Shown piece by piece: positions 8,571 through 17,546 of a DNA stretch of 64,000 nucleotides. A program made the position numbers and the translations under genes. This stretch comes from Rhizobium sp. (GTDB taxonomy: Bacteria; Pseudomonadota; Alphaproteobacteria; Rhizobiales; Rhizobiaceae). Every line of letters starts with the position of its first letter. Position 1 is the stretch's first letter. Below the pieces are notes generated by a model, which did no database searches, was not told where the DNA came from, and saw only the letters and a list, made by a program, of their open reading frames with translations. Location of the stretch: NCBI GenBank assembly GCA_028290545.1, contig JAQGJP010000003.1, positions 1-64,000 of the forward strand, written 5' to 3'.

Positions 8571-10132
8571 TTGGCAGTCCTTTCGGCATGTTCGCTCGCC
8601 ATTTCGTGCCAGACCGGGCGGAGCGCTTGCCGCGTCTGGCGATAGGCCGGGAAAGCCTCGTCAAAGCGGCGGGTCAATGTGGGGTCGGGAGATTCGGCCG
8701 GTTTCATATAGGGTGAAACCCAGTCGCCGACGCAAGTCTCCATATCGGGATAGATGCCGAGCGAGACGGCGGCGATCATCGCCGCACCCGCCGCACCCGC
8801 CTCCTCGCGCTCCGTTGTCTGGATGCTGGCGCCCAGAGCGCCGCCCAGGATCGAGCGCAGCGCGCGGCTGCGGGCGGCACCGCCGGTCAGCCGCACACGT
8901 TCGGGCATCGGCCCCATCTGGGCGTAGCAATCCCGCGCCGAGAAGGCCAGGCCGTCAAACACCGCCTTGACCAGATCGCCGAAGCCATGACCGATGCTGA
9001 GGCCGACGAAGGACGCGCGCGCACTGGCATCGACAAACGGCCCCCGCTCGCCGGCCTCGGAAATATAGGGGTGGAACAGGATTGGCTGATCGGACGCCTC
9101 GGCCAGCCAGCGATCGACATGGCCGAGCAGTTCGGATTTCGATTTCTCGACCCCCATGCCCTTCAGCAGGCCGCCGGCAACGTTGATGATCCAGTCTATA
9201 TTCAGGGTCGCGGCCATGTTGGACTGCATCTGCGCATAGGCGCCGGGAATCGGCAGGCACATCGTATAGCCGGTCTGCTCCTTGTTGAGCCAGACATCGT
9301 CGGCACTTTCTGCAAAACGCATGTGCATGCCGGTCGAGCCGATGATCGAGCAGCCGGTATCCGTGCTCTTGTCGTAGAGCCCCGCGCCGATCGATGTGCA
9401 GACGACATCGACATAGCCGAGCACCACAGGCGTTCCGGCTTTCAGTCCCGTGAGTCTGGCGGCGTCTTCGCTCAGCGCATGATGCTGGGTGGCGCCATCG
9501 ACGATTTCCGGCAGCAGGGTGCGGACCTTCTGGAGATCGAGGAAATCGATGACATCTTCCGAATATTGCCGCGTGCGGAAATCGCCGAAGGTGAAGCAGG
9601 CTTCCGACGGATCGGTGGCGACCTTGCCGGTCAGCTTGAAATACAGCCAGTCCTTGCAGTGGAAAGTGTTGACGACGCCATCCAGCGTTTCCGGCGCATT
9701 TTCCAGTATCCACCGCAGTTGCGAACCCTGCTGGCAGGCGGCAAGGCCGGTGCCGGTCTGGCGGAAGCGCTCGACATTGCCACTGTCGGCCTGCAACCGT
9801 TCGACCACCTCGCTTGCCCGCGCATCCAGCCACAGCCACGCCTTGCCGACGGGATCGCCCGCCTTGTCGATGCGCCAGTTGCCGTCGCCCTGGGCGGTCA
9901 CGGCGATCGCCGCAACACGATTGGCGAGGTTGTCGATCTTCCCGCCGAGTTCGGCAAGCGTCCTGGCCGCATCCGCCCAGGTGCGGGCCATATCCTGCAC
10001 CGCGCCGGTACGGCCGACGGCCTCGTAGCTGTTCGGGATCGATGCCATGGCCAGCTGCCGGCCGCCAAGGTCAAAAGCCACCGATTTCATCACCGACGTT
10101 CCGGCATCGATCCCGATCAGTATGTCATTCAT
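8567..10132 (-). CDS. eryA: Erythritol kinase EryA (FGGY family)
   Basis: This 521-aa FGGY kinase begins LIGIDAGTSVMKSVAFD and has AVTAQGDGNW, the catalytic Asp region GYVDVVCTSIGAG and the adenosine motif LTGGAARSRALRSILGGAL. It matches EryA in size and in the VTAQGDG block as I recall them. EryA phosphorylates erythritol to L-erythritol 4-phosphate in the cytoplasm. The start is ATG 10132, overlapping the ATPase stop (TGATG); a GTG at 10135 directly before it is an alternative. Downstream it overlaps the hydroxyacid dehydrogenase. The context of eryB, eryC, eryD, eryH and eryI makes the assignment strong. Confidence 0.88.
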   Translation of the reverse strand: MNDILIGIDAGTSVMKSVAFDLGGRQLAMASIPNSYEAVGRTGAVQDMARTWADAARTLAELGGKIDNLANRVAAIAVTAQGDGNWRIDKAGDPVGKAWLWLDARASEVVERLQADSGNVERFRQTGTGLAACQQGSQLRWILENAPETLDGVVNTFHCKDWLYFKLTGKVATDPSEACFTFGDFRTRQYSEDVIDFLDLQKVRTLLPEIVDGATQHHALSEDAARLTGLKAGTPVVLGYVDVVCTSIGAGLYDKSTDTGCSIIGSTGMHMRFAESADDVWLNKEQTGYTMCLPIPGAYAQMQSNMAATLNIDWIINVAGGLLKGMGVEKSKSELLGHVDRWLAEASDQPILFHPYISEAGERGPFVDASARASFVGLSIGHGFGDLVKAVFDGLAFSARDCYAQMGPMPERVRLTGGAARSRALRSILGGALGASIQTTEREEAGAAGAAMIAAVSLGIYPDMETCVGDWVSPYMKPAESPDPTLTRRFDEAFPAYRQTRQALRPVWHEMASEHAERTAK

Positions 10133-11256
10133 CACGCAAGCTCCACCCCGTGCGAAATAGCCCCTCCCGTCTCGCTGTCGAAGACGTGCAGGCTCGATGG
10201 GTCGAGATGAATGCCTATTGTCTCGCCGACCGCAAGGCTGGTCCGGTCATGTTCCACAAGCACCATGGTACCGCCGGCGAAATCGGCGGCGATATGCGTC
10301 TGGTCCCCGAGCCACTGGCTGACCGCGACCTGGGCCGAGACGCCATCGATGCTGCGTTTGACGGCATAGGGGCGGATGCCGAGCACGACCTTGCGGCGGG
10401 CCAGCAACGCGTCGCGAACGCCGGGGGCGAAGGCGGAAGCGGCGTAATCGAGCCTCACCCCCTCATTGAGCCCGAAGGCGATCGTGTCGCCCGCGCCGAT
10501 CACCGACGCCTCGAAGACATTCATCGGCGGCTCGCCGACGAAGGTGCCGGTGAACAGATTGGCCGGCCGCTCCTTGATCATCTGCGGCGTATCGAACTGC
10601 TGCAGCACCCCGCCTTCCATCACCGCGATGCGATCGGCGAGCGCATTTGCTTCCGTTTGATCGTGGGTGACGAGGATGGCGGTGAGGCCGCGCTCCTTGA
10701 TGTAGTGCTTGATGCGGCCACGCAGCACGGCACGCAGTTGCGGTTCGAGCTGGCCCATCGGTTCATCGAGCAGATGCAGGTCGGCATCGCGGATCAGCGC
10801 CCGGCCCAGGCTGGCGCGCTGCTGCTGTCCACCCGAGATCGACGAGGGATAGCGGCCAAGGATATCCTCGATTTCCAAAAGCTTGGCGATGAAGGCGACC
10901 TTCTCGTCGACCACCGACTGGGGCAGCCGCTTGGCCTTCAGGGCGAAAGCCATGTTCTCGCGCACCGTCAGCGGCGGATAGAGAGAATAGCCCTCGAACG
11001 CCATGGCGACATTGCGCTTGACCGGTGCGAATGTGTGGATCTCGCGGCCGGCGATCGCGATCGTGCCGCGCGACACCGGCTCGAAGCCGGCGACCATGCG
11101 CAGCGTCGAGGTCTTGCCGCATCCGGACGATCCCAGCAGCGCAATGATCTCTCCCTTCCTGATCTCCATGCTGAGTTGCTTGACGGCATGGACGCCGTGG
11201 TCGATCGGCCCGTAGAATTTATCGACGCCATTGATGACGAGCACGGTACCGTTCAT
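10132..11256 (-). CDS. Polyol ABC transporter ATPase 1 (CUT1 type, MptABCDE-like)
   Basis: This 374-aa importer ATPase has Walker A GSSGCGKT at 42-49, signature ISGGQ at 140-144, Walker B LLDEP at 162-166, switch His198 and a C-terminal regulatory (TOBE/OB) domain of the MalK/UgpC kind. The Q-loop reads AFEGYSLYP, so the usual Gln is Glu88. Two separate ATPase genes in one sugar importer are unusual but match the five-gene mpt polyol transporter of S. meliloti as I recall it. It overlaps the second ATPase gene and eryA. It probably powers uptake of erythritol and related polyols as a heterodimer. Confidence 0.85.
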   Translation of the reverse strand: MNGTVLVINGVDKFYGPIDHGVHAVKQLSMEIRKGEIIALLGSSGCGKTSTLRMVAGFEPVSRGTIAIAGREIHTFAPVKRNVAMAFEGYSLYPPLTVRENMAFALKAKRLPQSVVDEKVAFIAKLLEIEDILGRYPSSISGGQQQRASLGRALIRDADLHLLDEPMGQLEPQLRAVLRGRIKHYIKERGLTAILVTHDQTEANALADRIAVMEGGVLQQFDTPQMIKERPANLFTGTFVGEPPMNVFEASVIGAGDTIAFGLNEGVRLDYAASAFAPGVRDALLARRKVVLGIRPYAVKRSIDGVSAQVAVSQWLGDQTHIAADFAGGTMVLVEHDRTSLAVGETIGIHLDPSSLHVFDSETGGAISHGVELA

Positions 11257-12368
11257 GCAGCTTCTCCCCGCGTCATGTCCCTGCGATTGTCTGAAATCCG
11301 CGAGCCGCTTGCCTTGTCGAACAGGAAGGCGGAAGCCGCATCGACGGCAATTGCCGCCGCACCGGATTTCGGGCCGGGTGTGCCGGCGGGGCGCGACAGC
11401 AGGATCTCCCGGCCACGCAGGGTGTTGACCAGTGTCACGGTCTTTTCGTTGAGCGGCGTTTCGGCCTCGACCGTCACCGGGATCGCGCCATGCGCGACCG
11501 GGTCGGTGAAGGCGATGGTTTCGGGGCGCAGGCCGAGCACGCAGGGTTGGCCGATCACCTTGCCCGGCGCATTCGGAAGGGCGACGCGAACATTGGACAG
11601 TTCGACATAGATGCCGGCATCGTCCTGCTTCGGCGTCACGTCGAGCAGGTTGATGGTCGGGTCGCCGAACAGCCGGGCGATCTCCATGTCGGCGGGGTGA
11701 TTGTAGATTGCCTCCGGCGTGCCAAGCTGGCGGATCCGGCCATCCGACATCACCGCGATGCGGTCGCCGAGCGCCATCGCTTCCTTATAGTCCTGTGTCA
11801 CGTAGACGACGGTGGCGCCCTGTTTGGCCAGCAGGCGCGGCAGTTCCAGCCGCATCTCGAAGCGCAGCTTGGCATCGACATTGCGCAGGGGATCATCGAG
11901 CAGCAGCAGCGGCGGCGAACCCGCAAGCGCGCGAGCCAATGCCGTACGCTGCTTCTGGCCGTTCGACAGCGCCTTCGGGTGATGGCTCAGCACATGGTCG
12001 ATCTTGAGCAGTTTCGCCACCGAATGCACGCCCGCCTGGATGACATTGGCGCGTTGCCCGCGCGCCTCCAGCGGCGTGGCGATATTGTCGAAGGCCGACA
12101 TATGCGGAAAAAGCGCGAAGTTCTGGAAGGCCATGCCGATCCCCCGGAATTCGGCATCGACATCGGTGACATCCTCACCGCCGATGATGATCCTGCCCTG
12201 GTCGGGATCGATGACGCCGGCAATCAGGCGCAGCAGCACGGTCTTGCCCGAACCGGACGAGCCGAACAGCACGAGCCGTTCGCCATCGGCGACATCGAGC
12301 GTGAGATTATCGAGCACTGTCTGGGTCTTGAAGCGCTTGGTGATGTTCTGGAGTTGAAGCGTCGTCAT
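11253..12368 (-). CDS. Polyol ABC transporter ATPase 2, degenerate catalytic site
   Basis: This 371-aa importer ATPase has Walker A GSSGSGKT at 36-43 and a normal Q-loop Gln82. The signature is LSNGQ (134-138) instead of LSGGQ. Walker B reads LLLLDDP, with Asp159 replacing the catalytic Glu, and the switch His is replaced by Gln192 (YVTQDYKEA). With those changes its own ATP site is probably weakly or not catalytic. It would pair with the ATPase encoded immediately downstream, with which it overlaps by 4 bp. A C-terminal OB/TOBE domain is present. No frameshift or stop suggests decay. Confidence 0.85.
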   Translation of the reverse strand: MTTLQLQNITKRFKTQTVLDNLTLDVADGERLVLFGSSGSGKTVLLRLIAGVIDPDQGRIIIGGEDVTDVDAEFRGIGMAFQNFALFPHMSAFDNIATPLEARGQRANVIQAGVHSVAKLLKIDHVLSHHPKALSNGQKQRTALARALAGSPPLLLLDDPLRNVDAKLRFEMRLELPRLLAKQGATVVYVTQDYKEAMALGDRIAVMSDGRIRQLGTPEAIYNHPADMEIARLFGDPTINLLDVTPKQDDAGIYVELSNVRVALPNAPGKVIGQPCVLGLRPETIAFTDPVAHGAIPVTVEAETPLNEKTVTLVNTLRGREILLSRPAGTPGPKSGAAAIAVDAASAFLFDKASGSRISDNRRDMTRGEAA

Positions 12369-12374
12369 GTAGAT

Positions 12375-13232
12375 TTACCCCTTCACCGCGCCGAGCGACA
12401 GGCCTTCGACCAGATAGCGCTGGGCGTAGAGCGCCAGCGCCAGCGTCGGCGTGACCGAGAGCACGATGGCTGCGGCGATCTGGCCATACTGGATACCCGA
12501 GGATGTGATGAAGGCGAGCGCCCCCACCGTCACCGGCTGCTTGTCGGCCGAGGCCAGCACCAGCGCAAAGACGAAATTGTTCCAGGCGAAGATGAAGGCC
12601 AGCAGGCCGGCGGCGGCGATGCCGGGTCCGGCGAGCGGCAGCGCGATCTTGCGGAAGGTCGCAAACCAGGAATGCCCGGCGATGCGATAGGCATATTCGA
12701 CGTCGGCCGATATATCTTCGAAATAGCCGCGCACGATCCAGAGGATTAATGGCAGGCAGATCAGCTGGTAGACCCAGATCAGCCCGATATAGGTATTGGC
12801 CAGACCCATCCACTGGAAATACTGGGTCAGCGGCAGCAGTACCAGCAAGGGCGGCGCAAAGCGGAAAGACAGCAGCGTGAAGGCGATGTCCTCAGACCCC
12901 CGGAACTTGTGCCGGGCAAAGGCATAGGCCGCAGGCACGCCAAGCAGCAGCGAGACCGCCACCGATGTCACCGACAGGAAAACCGAATTACCAAGATTGC
13001 GCATGAAGGCGATGTCGAGCGTGCCGGCGGCCGTCTGCAGCTTGCCGGTGATCAGCGCGACATAGTTCGACAGCGTCGGCGTGAAGGCCAGCGACGGCGG
13101 GATGGTCAGGATCGTCTCGTTGGTCTGGAACGACATCATGAAGATCCAGAAGATCGGAAACATGAAGAAGATGACGACGAGCGAGAGCGCGATGAAGCGC
13201 AGGGTTTTCTCGACGGGAGACATGGTTTCCAT
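12375..13232 (-). CDS. Polyol ABC transporter permease 2 (MalG-like)
   Basis: This is a 285-aa inner-membrane permease with about six hydrophobic segments, the first at residues 10-30 (LRFIALSLVVIFFMFPIFWI). The cytoplasmic coupling loop is near residues 185-205 (EYAYRIAGHSWFATFRKIALPLAGPGIAAA), which fits the EAA motif of CUT1 permeases. The ATG at 13232 is preceded by GAGGAGGG about 8 bp upstream. It lies 14 bp after the other permease gene and 6 bp before ATPase 2. It forms the membrane channel with that partner for polyol import. Confidence 0.85.
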   Translation of the reverse strand: METMSPVEKTLRFIALSLVVIFFMFPIFWIFMMSFQTNETILTIPPSLAFTPTLSNYVALITGKLQTAAGTLDIAFMRNLGNSVFLSVTSVAVSLLLGVPAAYAFARHKFRGSEDIAFTLLSFRFAPPLLVLLPLTQYFQWMGLANTYIGLIWVYQLICLPLILWIVRGYFEDISADVEYAYRIAGHSWFATFRKIALPLAGPGIAAAGLLAFIFAWNNFVFALVLASADKQPVTVGALAFITSSGIQYGQIAAAIVLSVTPTLALALYAQRYLVEGLSLGAVKG

Positions 13233-13246
13233 GGGTCAGGCCCTCC

Positions 13247-14170
13247 TCACGCTTCGCCGCGCGCGCGTTCGCGCAGCCGCAGCCAGTTCTTGATGAAGAT
13301 ATTCGACAGGAAGTAAGTGATCGCCCAGAGAATGACCAAGAGAGCGGCGGAGCGCCCGACATTGGTCGACTGGAAGAAATTCAGGTACGCCTCGACCTGG
13401 AAGACGGTCAGCGTATCGCCAGGTCCCCCTTGCGTCATCGCATAGATGATGTCGAACTGCTGGATCGAATCCAGCAGACGGAACAGCGTCGCGGTCAGGA
13501 TATAGGGCGTCAGCATCGGCAGCGTGATGCGGAAGAACACGAAGCTGCGCGGCACGCCATCGAGTGCCGCCGCCTCGAACGGCTGGGTCGGCAGCGATCT
13601 CAGGCCGGCCAGCAGCAGGATCATGATAAACGGCGTGTAGACCCAGATATCGACCAGCACGACGGTCAGCAGCGCGGTATCCGGCGACGAGGCCCAACGG
13701 AAATTCTCGAGACCGATGAGGCCCGCCAGATAGCTGAGCACGCCAAAGCCCGGATTGGTCATCAGCTTCCACATCAGGGCTGCGAGCGCCGGCGCGATCA
13801 TCAGCGGCAGGAGCAGCATGATCGAAATGAAATTGTTGACCGTCGAACGGCGTTGGAGCAACAGCGCGATGCCGAGACCAAGCACCAGTTCCAGAGTCAC
13901 GGTCAGGCCGGCGTAAAGCAGCGACACCTTCAGAGTGTTCCAGAAGCTGGCATCGGTGAAGAAGGTCCAATAGTTTTCGCCCCAGTTGAACTTGCGCGCC
14001 CATGGCTGGCTCAGCCGGTAGCGCTGGAACGAGTTGATCACCGCCGTCACGAACGGAATGAGGATGCCGATGCAGACGAGCAGTGCGGGCAGGCTCAGCA
14101 CATAGGGCAGCGCGCGCTTGGAAATGCGGAAGCCGGATCTGGTCTTTTTGGTGTTGGCTACCAAAGCCAT
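13247..14170 (-). CDS. Polyol ABC transporter permease 1 (MalF-like)
   Basis: This is a 307-aa CUT1-family permease with about six membrane segments and an EAA-type coupling loop (FEAAALDGVPRSFVFFRITLPM). The start was set at ATG 14170; the longer open frame continues into the repeat between this gene and the binding-protein gene and translates it as nonsense. The N-terminus is a short basic cytoplasmic tail (NTKKTRSGFRISKRA) before the first membrane span. It pairs with the MalG-like permease encoded 14 bp downstream. Confidence 0.85.
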   Translation of the reverse strand: MALVANTKKTRSGFRISKRALPYVLSLPALLVCIGILIPFVTAVINSFQRYRLSQPWARKFNWGENYWTFFTDASFWNTLKVSLLYAGLTVTLELVLGLGIALLLQRRSTVNNFISIMLLLPLMIAPALAALMWKLMTNPGFGVLSYLAGLIGLENFRWASSPDTALLTVVLVDIWVYTPFIMILLLAGLRSLPTQPFEAAALDGVPRSFVFFRITLPMLTPYILTATLFRLLDSIQQFDIIYAMTQGGPGDTLTVFQVEAYLNFFQSTNVGRSAALLVILWAITYFLSNIFIKNWLRLRERARGEA

Positions 14171-14209
14171 GGAAGCTCCATTTCGCTGGAGTGCTGGAAA
14201 GATTTCAAG

Positions 14210-14360
14210 CCCCCCCCAGCCCCTCCCCACAAGGGGAAGCGGTTAACTCGCCGCACCATTTCGCCAGAAACCAGCCTCACAGCATGCTGAGAGAATTGTC
14301 AGGGCGAAATGCAGCCTCGGATTAAGCCTCTCCCCTTGTGGGGAGGGGTTGGGGCGGGGT
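14210..14360. repeat. Inverted-repeat element, type C, copy 1
   Basis: Two inverted copies of a C-rich sequence with the core CCCCTCCCCACAAGGGG lie at 14210-14246 and 14322-14360, separated by about 75 bp. Each arm also ends in GGTTAA or TTAAG facing the interior. It occupies the gap between the binding-protein stop and the permease start. A related pair is at 55316-55452. In RNA the arms can form individual hairpins or one long stem, which could lower or uncouple permease expression relative to the binding protein. Confidence 0.8.
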
Positions 14361-14417
14361 CTTTCTTGCTTTTTGCGGCCGGGCGCAGGGAGAAATCCGC
14401 CCGGCCGCGTTGGAGGA

Positions 14418-15860
14418 TCAGCCGAGACCGGCTTCCTTCAACTGTCCGTCGATGCTTTGGGCAAGCTGGTCGAGGCCTTCATCGACCGGCACTTCCTTGG
14501 CGACCATCTTCTGCAAGGTCGCCGCCCATTCGGTCGTGACATCGAAGAACAGCGGCTGCGGCGTGAACTTGATCGAGGCGCCGGCGGCGGACGCATCGAA
14601 CATCTCGACATAGCCCGGATATTTGTTGAGCTTCTCGCGGAATGCCTCGTCCTTCCAGATCGACTGGCGAACCGGATCGACGAAGTCCATCTTGGTGGCG
14701 CCGAACAGCGCATGCTCCGGACCCGAAGCCCATTGCATGAAATACCAGGTGGCGTCCTTGTCCTTGGAGAAGCTGGACATGGCAAGCGACCAGATCCAGA
14801 TATTCGGGGTCGAGGCCTTGGCTTCCGGATTGGCGGCAAAGGCTGCATAGGCGAGCTGGCCCGCCATCTTGTTGTCGCCGCCATTCATGAAGTAGCCGAG
14901 GATATCGGCATCGTAGATCATGGCGGAAGCGCCGGCGCCGAGATCGGTGCCGACCTGATACCATGTGTAGGTCGACCAGTCCTTGGGGCCGCTTTCCTGG
15001 ATCATCTGCACCCACTTGGTGTGGAAGGCCTTGGAGCCTGCAGTGTTCATCGCCGCCGACAGCTTGCCATCGGCCGAGACGTTCAGATCCTTCTCGTTGA
15101 AGTTCGAATAGCCCGACAGGAAGCCCGGATGAATGGTCGCCCAGGAGCGCGAGCCGCGAACGCCGATGCCGTAGACGCCGCCGCCAACATCCTTGGTGAG
15201 CTTGGCCGAAACCTCGACCATGTCATCGATGTTCTTTGGAACGGAAACACCGACCTTGTCGAACATCGCCTTGTTGTAGGCGAGGTTGTTCTGCTCGAAG
15301 CCCCACGGAATGCACCATTGCTTGGCGTCGTCCGAGCCGAGCGCCCCGCCCGGCTGGCCGTTCCAGGCGCAGGAGTTCTTGACGCCCGGCAGGAAGTCGT
15401 CCCAGGCGTAATTGGGGTTGGTCTTGGCCGGATCGTTGATCCATTCCTTGAGATCGGTCGCCCAGCCGGCCGGGCCATAGGTCCAGGTCATGTAGGCGCC
15501 GGTCATGAAGGCATCGTATTCGGTGGAGCCGGACGAAAGGGCGGCTGTCACCTTGTCGAAATAGACGTCTTCCGGAAAAACGTCATAGGCAACTTCGATG
15601 CCGGTCAGGTCCTTGAAATTCTGCAGGTTGGCGATCATCGCATCGGCATAGGGATGCTTGTTCAGCAGCAGCTTGAGCGACTTGCCTTTGTGTGCCTTCC
15701 AGTCGAAATCGGCGGCAAGCGCCTGTGTCGACATCATATTGAAGAGAGTGCCGGCGGTGCCGGCTGCGATGCCCATGGCACCCAGGCCCTTGAGCAGGCC
15801 GCGACGATCCGTCTGACCGCGCAAAAAGGCCGCAATGAGGTCTTTTTCCTTTTCATGCAT
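14418..15860 (-). CDS. Polyol ABC transporter periplasmic binding protein
   Basis: This is a 480-aa family 1 solute-binding protein. The N-terminus has a basic stretch with RRGLLKGLGAMGIAAG followed by a hydrophobic core and an ALAA cleavage site near residue 49. The double Arg suggests Tat-type export. I chose ATG 15860 because GGAGGAG precedes it by 7 bp; the open frame upstream has no such site. It would capture erythritol or other polyols in the periplasm and deliver them to the two permeases downstream. It is the first structural gene after eryD. The exact ligand cannot be read from the sequence. Confidence 0.85.
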   Translation of the reverse strand: MHEKEKDLIAAFLRGQTDRRGLLKGLGAMGIAAGTAGTLFNMMSTQALAADFDWKAHKGKSLKLLLNKHPYADAMIANLQNFKDLTGIEVAYDVFPEDVYFDKVTAALSSGSTEYDAFMTGAYMTWTYGPAGWATDLKEWINDPAKTNPNYAWDDFLPGVKNSCAWNGQPGGALGSDDAKQWCIPWGFEQNNLAYNKAMFDKVGVSVPKNIDDMVEVSAKLTKDVGGGVYGIGVRGSRSWATIHPGFLSGYSNFNEKDLNVSADGKLSAAMNTAGSKAFHTKWVQMIQESGPKDWSTYTWYQVGTDLGAGASAMIYDADILGYFMNGGDNKMAGQLAYAAFAANPEAKASTPNIWIWSLAMSSFSKDKDATWYFMQWASGPEHALFGATKMDFVDPVRQSIWKDEAFREKLNKYPGYVEMFDASAAGASIKFTPQPLFFDVTTEWAATLQKMVAKEVPVDEGLDQLAQSIDGQLKEAGLG

Positions 15861-15989
15861 TTCGTTTCTCCTCCTTGTTGGGTGTGCAAAGCTCTGTTGA
15901 GCCATACCGGCCACCCGCCCGGTAATTCCTCCAAAACCTGTCAGCCGGGATTCTCCCAAACCTGGCCGACGCGACTGTAAATGTTCCTG

Positions 15990-16961
15990 TCAGCCTTCGC
16001 CTTTCATCAGTTCGACCGCGGTTCGCTCGTCGGTGATCAGACCGTTGAGATAACCGCTGGCCAGCACGGCGCGGATGGCCGGAGTCTTGAACTTGCCGCC
16101 GGCGACCGCGACGATGCGCCGGTCACGAAGCTTCTCGCGGCTCAATGTGAATGTGCGGTTCGACAGCGTCGTCTCGATCGCCTGGCCATTGCCGTCGAAG
16201 AAATGGCCAAGGAACTCGCCGACGCCACCGCCGCGCTTGATCTCCTCGATCTCGCTCATCTCGATCATGCCGGTGGCGACCAGCGACGCCTCGCGCTCGA
16301 CCGTGCCGATGCCGACAAACAAGAGGTCGGCGCTGTTGGCCAGATTGAAGACATCGAGCACGCCACGCTGATTGAACAGCACGTCACGGTCTTCGACCGT
16401 GTTGGCGAAGAACGGCACCGGCATCACGTAAGCATCCGCGGCGACCCGGTCGGCAAGCCGGTGGATCACGTCATGCGGATTGGCGGCGAATTTGCGCGTC
16501 AGCCCGCCAAGCAGCGAGACGAAGCGGATGTTCTTGTTGACCGTGCGCGGCAGATATTCGATGCAGGCGGCGAGCGTCCGGCCGTGGCCGACGCCGATCA
16601 GCGCCGTCTCGCCGTTCTCGATCTCGCGCTTGAGGAACTGGGCGCCGCAAATGCCGAGCGCCTTCAGCGGAATCTGGTCACTGTCGAAATCCGGGGCCAC
16701 CTCGCAATAGGAAAGGCCGTATTTCTCGGAAAGAGCCTGCTCCAGCTCGACGCATTCAGCCACGTCACTGTCGATATAGACCTTCACCAGACCGTCCTGG
16801 TTGGCCTTCATGATCAGGCGATGCGCCTTGAGAGAGGAAAGACCGAGGCGCTTGGCGACTTCGGACTGGGTCAGGCCGCCGGCATAATGCAGCCACGCAG
16901 CGCGGGTCGCCATGCTGGTTTCGTCATCACGCAGGCTGCCGCCATTCATGATCGCCATCAT
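15990..16961 (-). CDS. eryD: Erythritol operon regulator EryD (SorC/DeoR-type sugar-binding repressor)
   Basis: This 323-aa SorC-family regulator has an N-terminal helix-turn-helix at about residues 20-60 (AWLHYAGGLTQSEVAKRLGLSSLKAHRLI, broken here by helix turns) and a large C-terminal sugar-phosphate-binding domain with GVGHGRTL, VSLLGGL and VAGGKFKTPAIRAVL. EryD represses the ery operon in Brucella, with erythritol or a product as inducer. It is the first gene of the 14-gene run. ATGs at 16961, 16958 and 16949 are all possible starts; AGGGGAGG lies immediately upstream of the first, so 16958 may be used. Palindromes just upstream suggest autoregulation. Confidence 0.85.
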   Translation of the reverse strand: MMAIMNGGSLRDDETSMATRAAWLHYAGGLTQSEVAKRLGLSSLKAHRLIMKANQDGLVKVYIDSDVAECVELEQALSEKYGLSYCEVAPDFDSDQIPLKALGICGAQFLKREIENGETALIGVGHGRTLAACIEYLPRTVNKNIRFVSLLGGLTRKFAANPHDVIHRLADRVAADAYVMPVPFFANTVEDRDVLFNQRGVLDVFNLANSADLLFVGIGTVEREASLVATGMIEMSEIEEIKRGGGVGEFLGHFFDGNGQAIETTLSNRTFTLSREKLRDRRIVAVAGGKFKTPAIRAVLASGYLNGLITDERTAVELMKGEG

Positions 16962-17546
16962 CCTCCCCCTTTCCGAACTTTTGATATTTTTTCAGAGTTC
17001 AGAAAATATTTTCATGAAATAATTTTCACCGAATGATATTTTTGTCAATTGAATTTTTCGAACAGCAGGGGATCGCCGGTGCGGCAGGCCGTGACTTAGC
17101 TTCAAGTTACTGAATTGATTGAAACAAGACCGTTCGTGGATTTTGCATGCCAAAAGCTTTTTAGTCGACCGGCGGCTGCACGCTGTACCTAGGGGAGATT
17201 GGTTTGCCGACGGATCGCCGCCACGTCAATTTGTCACATCGCAGGGTTGACCGGGCAGCATTATGAGAGTGCAGGCGGGATCGGTGGTTATCGGCGACCG
17301 AGCAATTGCGTCGCGAACTGGCGCATACCTGACTAAAAGCGGCCGCTCACGATTTGGTGTTGGATATCAAGCGATTTTGCACAGGTGTGTGGCCGGTTTT
17401 CTATTGATTGTTCGTCTTAATCAGAGTTAATGCCGTGTAACCATAGCATGCATTCGTATGACGATTCGACACCCTATATTGACGCGCGGACTGGCTAGAA
17501 ATCTCTTGTTGCGTAAACAATTGAAGATGAGTGAAAAGAGACTGAT
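16962..17546. promoter_or_regulatory. Divergent intergenic region eryD / prtD with candidate EryD operator
   Basis: No gene is visible in these 585 bp. An AT-rich patch next to eryD holds two overlapping palindromes, GAAAATATTTTC (17002-17013) and TTTCATGAAA (17010-17019). On the minus strand a TTGACA box (17048-17043) lies about 17-18 bp before an AATTAT-like -10, so the palindromes fall near the transcription start where a repressor would bind. The rest, towards the exporter gene, has no obvious strong promoter. The operator call is inference from position and symmetry. Confidence 0.5.

Noticed and set aside
14349-15980. 543-codon plus-strand frame
   Set aside because: It is antisense to the polyol binding-protein gene, which has a signal sequence and clear family features.
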